Positions 1-7,788 of a stretch of DNA of 39,038 nucleotides are shown here, piece by piece. The stretch lies in NCBI GenBank assembly GCA_025935195.1, contig JAICVS010000024.1, positions 1 to 39,038 of the forward strand. Reading direction: 5' to 3'. The stretch is from Ktedonobacterales bacterium (lineage in GTDB: Bacteria; Chloroflexota; Ktedonobacteria; Ktedonobacterales; JADMIN01). The stretch's first letter is position 1. Each line of letters opens with the position of its first letter. The notes beneath the pieces were generated by a model. The model searched no databases. It was not told where the DNA came from and worked only from the letters and a program-made list of their open reading frames with translations. Both the position numbers and the translations under genes were made by a program.

Positions 1-210
1 ATCTACTCGCTCACCCCCGACTACTTCCAGTGGGCCGTCACGCACCTGGCCGACCTCGCCATCCGCCTCGCCAAGAGCCCCCGCCCGCAGGCGCGCGAGC
101 TGCGCTGGGACGGCCTTTTCACGCAGGGCCGCCACACCGCCGGTGACAGCCTCACCGGCCCTGGTCCCATGCCCAGTGAATCCATCCCCGAGGCCGCCGC
201 ACCCTCGTGA
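1..210 (+). CDS. C-terminal 69 residues of an unidentified protein (5' truncated by window)
   Basis: Frame 1 is open from the first base to a TGA at 208-210. The readable part begins IYSLTPDYFQWAV and includes ARELRWDGLF, followed by a Pro/Ser/Gly-rich tail of about 25 residues that looks disordered. Codon use is GC-rich and like the downstream genes, which supports real coding. I do not recognise the family from this fragment. It lies 147 bases upstream of the ATP-grasp gene on the same strand and could share a transcript with it, but the hairpin at 282-301 sits between them. Confidence 0.6.
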   Translation: MYSLTPDYFQWAVTHLADLAIRLAKSPRPQARELRWDGLFTQGRHTAGDSLTGPGPMPSESIPEAAAPS

Positions 211-281
211 TGGCCGGACCCACGACCCCTGCGGGCATGCGAGCCGGCGGTTTACTCGACGTCTGAGGGCCTACGGCCACG

Positions 282-301
282 AAGTCCGCCTACGCGGACT
301 T
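282..301. repeat. Perfect 8-bp hairpin, extragenic palindrome
   Basis: AAGTCCGC (282-289), loop CTAC, GCGGACTT (294-301). No T-run follows, so an intrinsic terminator is not clearly indicated. Its place between two same-strand genes fits either a REP-like extragenic palindrome or an mRNA-stabilising stem. Confidence 0.5.
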
Positions 302-357
302 GGATGCGGCGATGGGCACGCAACCGATCTCGTCTCAGCCGCTTCGGGAGGTATGTC

Positions 358-1710
358 ATGGAGCTTCGCGAGGCGATTGACAGCTATCACGGGCTGCTCA
401 CGCCTGATGTCGCGCGCGAGACGCAGGCCCAGCTCGACGACCAGCTACGCCGCCGCGGTCTCTTCTTCGGCGCGCGGCCGCTCACCACCGTCTTGCGCCC
501 GCGCTTCCTCACGCCCGCGCACTATCGCCATCTGCAAGCCGCGCTGCGCCCCGTGCTTGCCGCCTTCGACAAGGCGTATCGCGCCGCGTTGGCGGACGCT
601 GGCATCCGCGCGCAGTTCGGCCTGACGGAGCGGGAGGAGGAGCTGATCCAGGCCGATCCCGGCTTCGCCGCCCCCAGCCCCACCGGCCGGCTCGACACCT
701 TCTATCTGCCGGAGACCGGCGAGCTGAAGCTGGTCGAGTACAACGCCGAGACGCCAGCCGCCCCCGCCTACAACGACGCACTCAGCGAGGTCTTTCTCGC
801 GCTGCCCGTCATGCGTCGCTTCCTGCGCCGCTATCAGGTCCGCCCGCTCCCCGCGCGCCACTTCGTGCTGCACGAGCTGCTAGATGCCTACGAACGCTGG
901 GGCCGCGACTCCGGCCCGCCGCGCATCGCCGTGCTGGACTGGCGCGAGGTGCCGACCTACAGCGAGCATCTGCTGTTCGTGGACTACTTCCGCGCGCAGG
1001 GCGTCGAGGCCCTCACCGCCGACCCGCGCGCCGTCGAGTACCGCGACGGCAAGCTTTACGCAGACGATCTGCCCGTCAACCTGATCTACAAGCGCGTGCT
1101 GATCAACGAGCTGGTGGACCGCGGCGGCCTGGATCACCCCGTCGTGCGCGCCGTGCGCGAGGGCGCCGTCTGCATGGTCAACCCGTTTCGCTGCAAGCTG
1201 CTCCACAAGAAAGCCAGCCTGGCCGTCCTCTCCGACGAGCGCAACGCCGCCCTCTTCAGCGGCGAGGAGCGCGTCGCCATCGCCGCGCACATCCCGTGGA
1301 CGCGCCGCGTCGCCGAGCGCCACACCGAGTACGAGGGCCGTGAGGTGGATCTCGTGCCCTTTATCCTGGAGCGGCGCGAGCGGCTGGTGCTCAAGTCCAA
1401 TGACGAGTACGGCGGCAAGGGCATCGTGCTGGGCTGGCAGACCGCGCCGGAGGACTGGGAGCGCGCGGTGCGGATCGCGCTGGCCGAGCCGTTCGTCGCG
1501 CAGGAGCGCGTCGCCGTACCCAGCGAGCCGTATCCTAGCCTGATTGACGGCGCGCTCACCATCTTCGACCGCATCCAGGACACCGCGCCTTTCGTCCACG
1601 ACGGCGCCTATGTGGACGGCTGCCTCACGCGCCTCTCCACCGAGGCGCTGGTCAACGTCACCGCCGGCGGCGGCTCCACGGTTCCCACGCTGCTGGTCGA
1701 GGAGCGGTGA
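358..1710 (+). CDS. Circularly permuted ATP-grasp family protein
   Basis: 450-residue protein. The frame is open further upstream, but the ATG at 358 is chosen because GGGAGG (346-351) lies 6 bases before it. The centre carries the family pattern: IAVLDWREVPTYSEH, then VNLIYKRVLINEL, then LLHKKASLAVLSD. An ATP-grasp lysine and glycine loop follow at about residues 346-355 (LVLKSNDEYGGKG), and a Gly-rich end near VTAGGGSTVP. Members of the circularly permuted ATP-grasp group (DUF404/DUF407-like) are thought to join a carboxylate to an amine using ATP. They often sit next to COG2170-type ligases, as here (next gene 73 bases downstream). A peptide-like or glutathione-like amide product is inferred; the substrate cannot be read from the sequence. 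Confidence 0.85.
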   Translation: MELREAIDSYHGLLTPDVARETQAQLDDQLRRRGLFFGARPLTTVLRPRFLTPAHYRHLQAALRPVLAAFDKAYRAALADAGIRAQFGLTEREEELIQADPGFAAPSPTGRLDTFYLPETGELKLVEYNAETPAAPAYNDALSEVFLALPVMRRFLRRYQVRPLPARHFVLHELLDAYERWGRDSGPPRIAVLDWREVPTYSEHLLFVDYFRAQGVEALTADPRAVEYRDGKLYADDLPVNLIYKRVLINELVDRGGLDHPVVRAVREGAVCMVNPFRCKLLHKKASLAVLSDERNAALFSGEERVAIAAHIPWTRRVAERHTEYEGREVDLVPFILERRERLVLKSNDEYGGKGIVLGWQTAPEDWERAVRIALAEPFVAQERVAVPSEPYPSLIDGALTIFDRIQDTAPFVHDGAYVDGCLTRLSTEALVNVTAGGGSTVPTLLVEER

Positions 1711-1783
1711 GCGCCGCGCGGATGTTTATTAGGCTGATCGGCTATTCGACGTTGGTTGATAGTGGAACAAGAGGAGTGCCGGC

Positions 1784-2947
1784 ATGCAGCCCCCATCCCT
1801 GACCATCGGCGTCGAGGAAGAGTACCAGATCATTGACCCCGAGACGCGCGAGCTCAAGTCCTTCATCACCGAGATTCTGGACGAGGGCCGGCTGATCCTG
1901 CGCGAGCAGATGAAGCCGGAGCTGCACCAGTCCATCGTCGAGATCGGCACCGAGGTCTGCCACACCCCCGCCGAGGTACGCGCCGAGCTGACGCGCCTGC
2001 GCCGCGCCATCATCGAGCTGGCCGGCGGCAAGGGCATGCGTATCGCCGCCGCCGGCACGCATCCCTTCTCATCCTGGCTCACCCAGGAGATCACGCCGCT
2101 GGAACGCTACCTGGGCGTCCACAAAGACATGCAAGACCTCGCCAAGCAACTGCTGATCTTCGGCACCCACGTTCACATCGGCATCGAGGACCGTGAGTTC
2201 CTGATTGACGCTATGAACGTCATGCGCTACCTGCTGCCGCACCTACTCAGTCTCTCCACCAGCTCGCCGTTCTGGATGGGCCGCAACACCGGCCTCAAGT
2301 CCTACCGCAGCGTCGTCTTCCGCAACTTCCCGCGCACCGGCATCCCGCGCACCTTTCGCTCCTGGGCCGACTTCACCTATCTGCTCGAAACGCTCACGCG
2401 CACCCACTCCATCCCCGACGGCTCCAAGATCTGGTGGGACGTGCGCCCCAACCACAGCTACCCGACGGTGGAGGTGCGCATCTGCGACGTCTGCACGCGC
2501 GTGGATGAAGCGGTCTGCATCGCCGCCATCCTCCAGGCCATCGTCGCCAAGGTCTGGAAGCTGCGGCGCGATAACATGACCTTCCGCGTCTACCCGATGG
2601 ACCTGATCGAGGAGAACAAGTGGCGCGCGGTGCGCTACGGCCTGGACGGCAGCCTGATTGACTTCGGCAAGCAGGAGGAGTTCCCCGCGCGCGACCTCAT
2701 CCGCGAGATGATCACCTGGTTCATAGACGACGTGGTGGACGAACTGGGCAGCCGGAAGGAGGTCGAGTACGCCTTCCGTATCCTGGAGGAGGGCAGCAGC
2801 GCCGACCGTCAGCTTGCCACCTTCGCGCGCACCGGCGACCTCAAGGATGTGGTGGATCAGCTCATCCGCGAGACGGCTGAGGACGTGATCGAGATCGCGC
2901 CCTCGGCGGCATCAGCCGCGGAAGCGGCTCAGACGCCCAGCTCGTAG
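1784..2947 (+). CDS. Carboxylate-amine ligase, YbdK/glutamate-cysteine ligase type 2 (GCS2) family
   Basis: 387 residues, about the usual length for COG2170. GAGGAG (1771-1776) lies 7 bases before the ATG. Family marks are the N-terminal [12 protein letters not shown] (about residues 7-18), a GTHPF segment, the [11 protein letters not shown] block, and [19 protein letters not shown] with acidic and basic residues typical of the ATP/Mg site. Characterised members ligate glutamate to an amino group (weak glutamate-cysteine ligase activity for YbdK); the true substrate of most is unknown. With the ATP-grasp gene just upstream it probably forms a two-ligase pathway. Its last 19 bases overlap the 3' end of the convergent small gene at 2929-3135. 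The C-terminal 20 residues are Ala-rich and probably unstructured. Confidence 0.88.
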   Translation: MQPPSLTIGVEEEYQIIDPETRELKSFITEILDEGRLILREQMKPELHQSIVEIGTEVCHTPAEVRAELTRLRRAIIELAGGKGMRIAAAGTHPFSSWLTQEITPLERYLGVHKDMQDLAKQLLIFGTHVHIGIEDREFLIDAMNVMRYLLPHLLSLSTSSPFWMGRNTGLKSYRSVVFRNFPRTGIPRTFRSWADFTYLLETLTRTHSIPDGSKIWWDVRPNHSYPTVEVRICDVCTRVDEAVCIAAILQAIVAKVWKLRRDNMTFRVYPMDLIEENKWRAVRYGLDGSLIDFGKQEEFPARDLIREMITWFIDDVVDELGSRKEVEYAFRILEEGSSADRQLATFARTGDLKDVVDQLIRETAEDVIEIAPSAASAAEAAQTPSS

Positions 2948-3135
2948 AGCTGCTCGAACTGGAGGTCGAGGTCGTTGGTCGCCTGCCACATGGCCGCCAG
3001 CGCGCGGCGCACGTTGCGCGCGGCGCAGGGCGCCAGGTCGGCACGGGTGGCGAGGTCTTTGAGCGCGTTGTAGGCGGCCAACAGGTCTTGTTCGTCTTTG
3101 TTGAGCGGCCGGCCCAGTATGTCGGTTTGGGTCAT
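2929..3135 (-). CDS. Small conserved-looking protein, 68 residues, last gene of the ligase/dehydrogenase operon
   Basis: The start is ATG at 3135: the reverse complement of 3143-3150 is GAGGAGGT, about 7 bases upstream. An alternative GTG at 3144 would sit inside this Shine-Dalgarno sequence. The protein begins [19 protein letters not shown] and is mostly predicted helix with charged heptad-like spacing ([34 protein letters not shown]). It has no membrane segment and no recognisable motif. The stop codon of the upstream ligase gene (3149-3151) abuts the ribosome site, so translation is probably coupled. Its 3' end overlaps the convergent GCS2 gene by 19 bases. It could be a pathway accessory or small helical binding protein; the function is unknown. 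Confidence 0.7.
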   Translation of the reverse strand: MTQTDILGRPLNKDEQDLLAAYNALKDLATRADLAPCAARNVRRALAAMWQATNDLDLQFEQLYELGV

Positions 3136-3148
3136 ATGCGTCACCTCC

Positions 3149-4495
3149 TCACGAGTAGACGGCGGTGGGGCGGGCGTCCTCCAGCCGTTTGGCCTTCAGC
3201 TCGAAGCGCGGCAGCGTGCCGGGTTCCATGCGCTCGATCAGGAAGCGCAGCCCCTCATGCGCGTCGGCCAGCTCGCGCGCCAGCCCCGCCTCCAGCGCCG
3301 GCCATTCGGCCTCGCGTCCCGGCTTCAGCTCCAGCTTGATGGTGATCTCGTCGCGGATGTCGTCGCGGCGCCAGATGTAGATCTGGAACTCGTCAATGGC
3401 GTCGTGCTCGCGCACGATGGCCTCCACCGCGCGCGGGTAGACGTTGGTGCCGCGGATCAGCTTCATGTCGTCCCAGCGCCCGCGGATGCCGCCATCGTAG
3501 AGGTCGCCGGTGCGCCCGCAATCGCAATTCGTGTGCGGCACCTTCACGACCATATCTTTGGTGCGGTAGCGCAGCACGGGGATGAAGCCGCGGCCGAAGC
3601 TCGTCACCACGCGCTCGCCGAGCGTGCCGTAGGGGACCGGCTCGCCGGTGGCGGGGTCCACCACCTCCTCGATGTAGTGGTCTTCGATGATGTGGGTGCC
3701 GCCGGGCTGGCGCGCACACTCGAAGATCATGATCGTGCCCAGCTCGGTCATGCCGGCGGTGTCGCCGGCCTTCGCGCCCCAGGCCTCTTCGAGCTGGCGC
3801 TTGACGGCGGGGATCGAGCCGGCCGGCTCGCCGGAGAGGATCAGCTTGTCCACCTTGCTCTCGGTGGCGAGGTTGATGCCCATCTCCGTCGCCTGCTGCC
3901 AGAGCCGCAGTGCGTAGGTCGGCGTGGAGGCAACCGTCGTCACGCCCAGCTCGACGATCTGCTTGACGCGCGCCTCGGTGGTCTGCGCGCCGCCGGGGAT
4001 GACCAGCGCGCCCATCTTCTCGCAGGCGTAGTGCGCGCCCCAGAAGCCGATGAACGAGCCGTAGCCGAAGGCGAAGTAGACGCTATCCTGCGGGCGGATG
4101 CCGAAGCCCCACAGGCCGTAGCACCACATCTCGGCGATCCAGTCCCAATCCTTGGTGCTGTCCAGCACGCGGATGGGGGTACGGCCGCTGGTGCCGGAGG
4201 TCAGGTGGTAGCGGATGGCATTGGCAGGCGCGGTGGCGGGCAGGTCGCCGAAAAGGGGCTGATCGGCGATGGAGGCCATCCACTCCTCGCGCGTCATGAA
4301 GGGGATGCGCCGCAGGTCGTCCAGCGTCTGGATGTACTCCGGCGTGAGGCCGGCGGCGTCGAAGTGGGCGCGATGAAATGGGCTGTTGGCGTAGGCCCAT
4401 GCGACCATGCGCCGCAGCTTGTACAGTTGGAGCGCGTGCAGGTCGTCGCGGGCCATCGTCTCGTTCTTCGGGTTCCAGTATGGGGAATACGCCAT
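3149..4495 (-). CDS. Phenylacetate-CoA ligase-like (PaaK family) aryl-CoA ligase
   Basis: 448 residues, typical PaaK length. GGAGG (reverse complement of 4502-4506) precedes the ATG by 6 bases. Adenylate-forming motifs are intact: the phosphate loop TSGTSGRTP (residues 99-107), GMTELG (248-253, A5-like), RYRTKDM (309-315, with the ribose-binding Asp), and a C-terminal GTNVYPRAVEAI followed by FELKAKRLED. A CDCGRTG pair of cysteines (about 324-330) is common in PaaK proteins. The family activates aromatic acids such as phenylacetate to CoA thioesters with ATP. The neighbouring acyl-CoA dehydrogenase and the monooxygenase-reductase operon 3.3 kb away suggest that the substrate may be anthranilate, salicylate or a related aryl acid. 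The specificity is inferred. Confidence 0.88.
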   Translation of the reverse strand: MAYSPYWNPKNETMARDDLHALQLYKLRRMVAWAYANSPFHRAHFDAAGLTPEYIQTLDDLRRIPFMTREEWMASIADQPLFGDLPATAPANAIRYHLTSGTSGRTPIRVLDSTKDWDWIAEMWCYGLWGFGIRPQDSVYFAFGYGSFIGFWGAHYACEKMGALVIPGGAQTTEARVKQIVELGVTTVASTPTYALRLWQQATEMGINLATESKVDKLILSGEPAGSIPAVKRQLEEAWGAKAGDTAGMTELGTIMIFECARQPGGTHIIEDHYIEEVVDPATGEPVPYGTLGERVVTSFGRGFIPVLRYRTKDMVVKVPHTNCDCGRTGDLYDGGIRGRWDDMKLIRGTNVYPRAVEAIVREHDAIDEFQIYIWRRDDIRDEITIKLELKPGREAEWPALEAGLARELADAHEGLRFLIERMEPGTLPRFELKAKRLEDARPTAVYS

Positions 4496-4611
4496 TGTTC
4501 GCCTCCGGGGGATGGGGTACGGGATTGAACCGCGGAGTTCGCAGAGGACGCGGAGTGCGGAAGGGAAAAGGGGCGTGTGGTCCGCCCAACCGCACGCCGG
4601 TTTCGTCCTCC

Positions 4612-5763
4612 CTACTCCTCTTTGCCCAGCAGGTCGCGGGCGATGATCACGCGCTGGATGTAGCTGGTGCCCTCGTAGATCTGCATGCCCTTGATGTCGC
4701 GGTAGAAGCGCTCGACCGGGTACTCGTTCGAGTAGCCGCGATTGCCGAACAGCAGCACCGCCTCGGATGCGGCGCGGGCGGCGGCCTCAGTGGCAAAGAG
4801 CTTGGCGAGCGAGGTTTCGCGCGTGGCGGGCCGGCCCTGGTCTTTCAGCCAGGCGGCACGGTAGGTCAGCAGCCGCGCCGCGTCCACATCGGCCGCCATA
4901 TCCGCCAGCCGCTCCTGCACCATCTGGAAGTCGCCGATGCGCTGGCCGAACTGGCGGCGCGCGCGCGCGAACTCGACGCAGGCATCCAGGCATGCCTGGC
5001 CGATGCCCACGGCGCCCGCCGCCACGCCCAGCCGGCCGCGATCCAGCGCCGACATCGCCACCTTGAAGCCCTCACCCGGCTCTCCCAGGAGCGCTGACTT
5101 CGGCACGTGGCAGTCCGCGAAGGTGATGCGTGCGTGGTCGGAGGCGCGGTGCCCCAGCGCCTCGCCAGGCATGCGCTCGCGCTGGAAGCCGGGCGTCTCG
5201 GTCGGGATGAGGAAGGCGCAGATGCCCTTGTGGCGCGCGGCGGGGTCGCGCGTGGCGAAGACGATGGCGAGGTCGGCGATGGTGCCGTTGGTGATCCAGA
5301 TCTTCTCACCGTTCAGCACGTAGTCGTCGCCGTCCGCCGTCGCGGTGGTCTGGATGCTGGCGGCGTCGGAGCCGGCCTCCGGCTCGGTCAGGCAGTAGCA
5401 GCCGATGGATTGTCCGCTCGCCAGTCGCGGCAGCCAGCGCGCCCGCTGCTCGTCCGTCCCCCACGCGCGGATGCACATTGTCACCAGCCCGGCGTGGACG
5501 GTCAGGAAGCCGCGCAGCGACGAGTCCGCCCAGCCCAGTTCCTCACAGACGAGCGCGAAGCTGAGTGAGTCCATGGCGGCGCCGCCGTATGCGGTGTCGA
5601 GCGGGCCGGCGAGCAAGCCCAGCTCGGCCAGCCGCGCGATCAACTGGCGCGGCAGGCTGCCGGTCGCGTCGGCTTCGCGCGCCAGCGGCGCCACCTCTTC
5701 GCGGGCGAACTGGCGGGCGCGGTCGCGGATGCGCTGCTGTTCGGACGTGAGGGCGAAGTCCAT
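4612..5763 (-). CDS. Acyl-CoA dehydrogenase
   Basis: 383 residues, the standard length for a homotetrameric FAD acyl-CoA dehydrogenase. It starts MDFALTSEQQRIRD; GGGGAGG lies about 9 bases upstream. The FAD/substrate signature CYCLTEPEAGSDAAS is followed by KIWITNG, and the C-terminal QIYEGTSYIQR places the catalytic glutamate at residue 364, the position used in short-chain and glutaryl-type enzymes. It oxidises an acyl-CoA at the alpha-beta bond and passes electrons to ETF. It is transcribed after the ABM-domain gene (14 bases apart) and before the PaaK-like ligase (116 bases). In this context it could act on a ring-reduced or ring-opened CoA thioester; the exact substrate is not determinable. 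Confidence 0.92.
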   Translation of the reverse strand: MDFALTSEQQRIRDRARQFAREEVAPLAREADATGSLPRQLIARLAELGLLAGPLDTAYGGAAMDSLSFALVCEELGWADSSLRGFLTVHAGLVTMCIRAWGTDEQRARWLPRLASGQSIGCYCLTEPEAGSDAASIQTTATADGDDYVLNGEKIWITNGTIADLAIVFATRDPAARHKGICAFLIPTETPGFQRERMPGEALGHRASDHARITFADCHVPKSALLGEPGEGFKVAMSALDRGRLGVAAGAVGIGQACLDACVEFARARRQFGQRIGDFQMVQERLADMAADVDAARLLTYRAAWLKDQGRPATRETSLAKLFATEAAARAASEAVLLFGNRGYSNEYPVERFYRDIKGMQIYEGTSYIQRVIIARDLLGKEE

Positions 5764-5777
5764 GGCGTGCGCCTCCC

Positions 5778-6080
5778 CTAGCTCGCCGGGGTCATCTGAT
5801 GGTCAATGACCTCGAACACCGAGAGCGTCGGCTCCGCGCCCACCGAGCGGAAGAAGAGGATGCCCGCCGGGGTCTCTACCGAGCGCCGGTACTCGTCCAG
5901 CGCCTCGCGGCTGCGCCAGATGGAGACGGCGCGCCAGATCGTGCGGTCGGCCGCGTCCCGCACCAGGAACGCTTGCAACATCTGTGGCGGGAGCTGCCCA
6001 CCGCGGTAGGCTTGCTCGAACGCCGCCCACTGCTCCGGCGCGATCCGCGCCTCGAGGACTGTCATCACTGGGTGTGCCAT
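5778..6080 (-). CDS. Antibiotic-biosynthesis-monooxygenase (ABM) domain protein
   Basis: 100 residues, one ferredoxin-like alpha+beta domain. It begins MAHPVMTVLEARIAPEQWAA, has the family's IWRSREALDEYRRS helix and ends in a strand with FEVIDHQ. Such proteins dimerise into a barrel. Some (ActVA-Orf6, YgiN) are cofactor-free quinone-forming monooxygenases, others only bind ligands. It is the first gene of the operon with the acyl-CoA dehydrogenase and ligase, so a role with a quinol or phenolic intermediate is plausible but inferred. The ribosome site is a weak AGGGG about 6 bases before the ATG. The 259 bases upstream (6081-6339) must hold the operon promoter; no clear -35/-10 pair was seen there. 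Confidence 0.75.
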   Translation of the reverse strand: MAHPVMTVLEARIAPEQWAAFEQAYRGGQLPPQMLQAFLVRDAADRTIWRAVSIWRSREALDEYRRSVETPAGILFFRSVGAEPTLSVFEVIDHQMTPAS

Positions 6081-6339
6081 CTTTTCCCCTCTCGAACTAT
6101 TGGTCTCACAGATGTGTCGTTCGGGCTGCTGGAATGCCGCTGCTCAGCGCTCCATCTGCTCGTCATCTCCCCGTGGTTTCGGCAGCGTCGAATCCACCTG
6201 CGCCTGGTTTCCGCCGCTCCACAGGCTGTGGCTCGATTGGGTGGTGAGCGTGCGACCTTGGGAGATGGTATCGACTGGATGATACATAGCATCCTTTCCG
6301 TGCCAATGGCGTTCCGCGGGGTAGCGCCTGGTTGACCGC

Positions 6340-7248
6340 TCATCCTGCCTGCTCACGTTGCTGCATAAATGTGCCAAACGCAGCCCAGGTCGCAACGCCG
6401 CTGGCTGCTGCCGCCAGGAACACCGGGAAGTTGCGGCTGGGCTTGACCACCCCATACCCGATGGCCTCACGCAGCGTACGGATGAACGATGTTTGGACGT
6501 TGGGATCGGCGCTCTGGAGGTCGTACAAAGAGAAGAGGAGTCGGTGGAGGCGGTCTTCCGCGATGGGTGGAAGCGTCAGCCGGTTCTGCGCGCTGGCGGC
6601 GCTATTATAGGCCGGCTGTTCCGTGTCCAGATAGCGTTGCTCGATAGCTTCCAACTGGTCGGTGTCGGGGAGAGCTTCCAGCACCACGAACACAAAGGCA
6701 TCTTCGCCATAGGTATCCCAGGCCGCTTGCAAGCGGCGCGCATGATGCTTGCCTCGGCGCAACAGCGCCTTGTGTTGGGTGAAGCGGCTCGGCATATCAT
6801 GGCTGCTGCCGATATAGCGGTCCCGGGTGAGGGTGTTGACAATGGCATAGATCCCACTATCACAAGTATTGGGTGATGAGGTGAGGGGCCGATGCGGCGT
6901 GGTGCGGCTATACAGGGCGGGCAAGGCGTGCAGTAGGGTGGCTAGGGTCGGGAAGTCGGCGCAGTCGGTTTCGCGGAGCTTCCCATCGGCTGCGGGCAAT
7001 TTCAGTTGACGATAGGCGGTGCGCACCTCGCGGAAACCCTCATCATAGATGCGGCGCTTCATGTCGCGCCAGTATTGAGACGGGCTGGCGCTCCCGGTCA
7101 AAAGACTGATCACATCTACTACCGAGAAGAACCATCGATCCTCATGCCACACACGGCGCACCGACGTCTCAGCCGTCTCGTCGTCGAACAAGGCGATGGC
7201 CGCCGATTGGTGAGCCTGCTCGCGCTCATCGCTCATGCCATGTCTCAC
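6340..7248 (-). CDS. BRO-N-like domain fused to GIY-YIG nuclease domain
   Basis: Up to 302 residues from GTG 7248; an in-frame ATG at 7236 (MSDEREQ) is an equally good start, as neither has a strong ribosome site. Residues 28-105 (VRRVWHEDRWFFSVVDV, then the YWRDMKRRI segment) match the BRO-N/antirepressor domain found in phage and mobile genes. Residues 131-215 form a complete GIY-YIG nuclease: GIY (132-134), YIG (145-147), R155, H159, the metal-binding E203 (IEQRYLD) and N215. The last 80 residues are helical, with a hydrophobic stretch near FLAAAASGVATWAAF. It is a monocistronic unit between the two halves of the catabolic region and reads as a mobile-type gene. It may be a homing-type nuclease or a defence/DNA-processing enzyme; the role is unproved. 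Confidence 0.8.
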   Translation of the reverse strand: MRHGMSDEREQAHQSAAIALFDDETAETSVRRVWHEDRWFFSVVDVISLLTGSASPSQYWRDMKRRIYDEGFREVRTAYRQLKLPAADGKLRETDCADFPTLATLLHALPALYSRTTPHRPLTSSPNTCDSGIYAIVNTLTRDRYIGSSHDMPSRFTQHKALLRRGKHHARRLQAAWDTYGEDAFVFVVLEALPDTDQLEAIEQRYLDTEQPAYNSAASAQNRLTLPPIAEDRLHRLLFSLYDLQSADPNVQTSFIRTLREAIGYGVVKPSRNFPVFLAAAASGVATWAAFGTFMQQREQAG

Positions 7249-7357
7249 TTTCTCTCTCGATCCACCCGCTCCACGCTGAACGCATTATCCCATCATCCTG
7301 ACCTGCCCTGAGGCGTTGGCGTATTGACCACCCGCATCATGCCAGGGCTCATCCTGG

Positions 7358-7390
7358 CGGCAATGTTGACTGGAGCGGTGAACATTGCCG
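7358..7390. repeat. 10-bp inverted repeat (hairpin)
   Basis: CGGCAATGTT (7358-7367) and AACATTGCCG (7381-7390) are perfect reverse complements separated by 13 bases. The right arm is shared with the start of the phased array, so the hairpin and the array overlap. Confidence 0.65.
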
Positions 7391-7549
7391 TTTTTGCCGC
7401 TTTTTCACGTTTGTTTCGACCTCCGACCCGCCTCGACCGCCGAATTCAAGCCTACTCGCGGCGGGCGCCAACTTGACGTTTTGTGTTATGGATAGCAAAA
7501 GCGGCAAGATCCGGCAACAAAATGGCAAGGTGGGCGGCAAAAACGGCAC
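7385..7549. repeat. Dispersed repeat, copy 1: phased TTGCC/GGCAA array with 15-bp terminal inverted repeats
   Basis: Two TTGCC words (7385, 7394) face four GGCAA words (7503, 7513, 7524, 7536) and a GGCAC (7545). Spacing is 9-12 bases, close to one helical turn. TGCCGTTTTTGCCGC at 7386-7400 is the exact reverse complement of 7534-7548. A second copy with the same order and orientation is at 29419-29561. Both lie 120-140 bases upstream of a minus-strand start codon. The function is unknown. Confidence 0.7.
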
Positions 7550-7788
7550 GGTTTGACGGGATGTGATCGTGTCCAGGTCGCTCTGCTCGCGGCTGCCATC
7601 GTGCGAGGCCGGGATGTTTTGGGAGCTACGAGGTTGTTCAAGGTGCTGGCGCGGATGGGTGGCCGCGCGATGATAGAACTAATTTACCATTAAAGAAGCG
7701 GGATGTCAAGGAGCGGGGGTGAGGATTGCCGGATGATCCCGCTGCGCGCTGACGTGGTGTCATGCGTTGGCGCTCCGGCATGCCGGTA

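Larger units (their letters stand above)
7249..7788. other. 540-base non-coding stretch with repeat array
   Basis: No convincing gene. It holds the hairpin at 7358-7390 and the GGCAA/TTGCC array at 7385-7549. The remainder (7550-7788) includes an AT-rich patch near 7675-7700 and shows no clear promoter or RNA gene. Confidence 0.6.

Noticed and set aside
3098..4528. Long open frame (476 codons) on the plus strand opposite the PaaK-like ligase
   Set aside because: The minus-strand frame has all adenylate-forming motifs and a good ribosome site. The opposite frame has no recognisable motif and is explained by high GC content.
7349..7549. 66-codon minus-strand frame within the phased array, with residues similar to a frame at 29304-29560
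   Set aside because: The similarity follows from the shared DNA repeat; there is no ribosome site and the middle sections differ in length and sequence.
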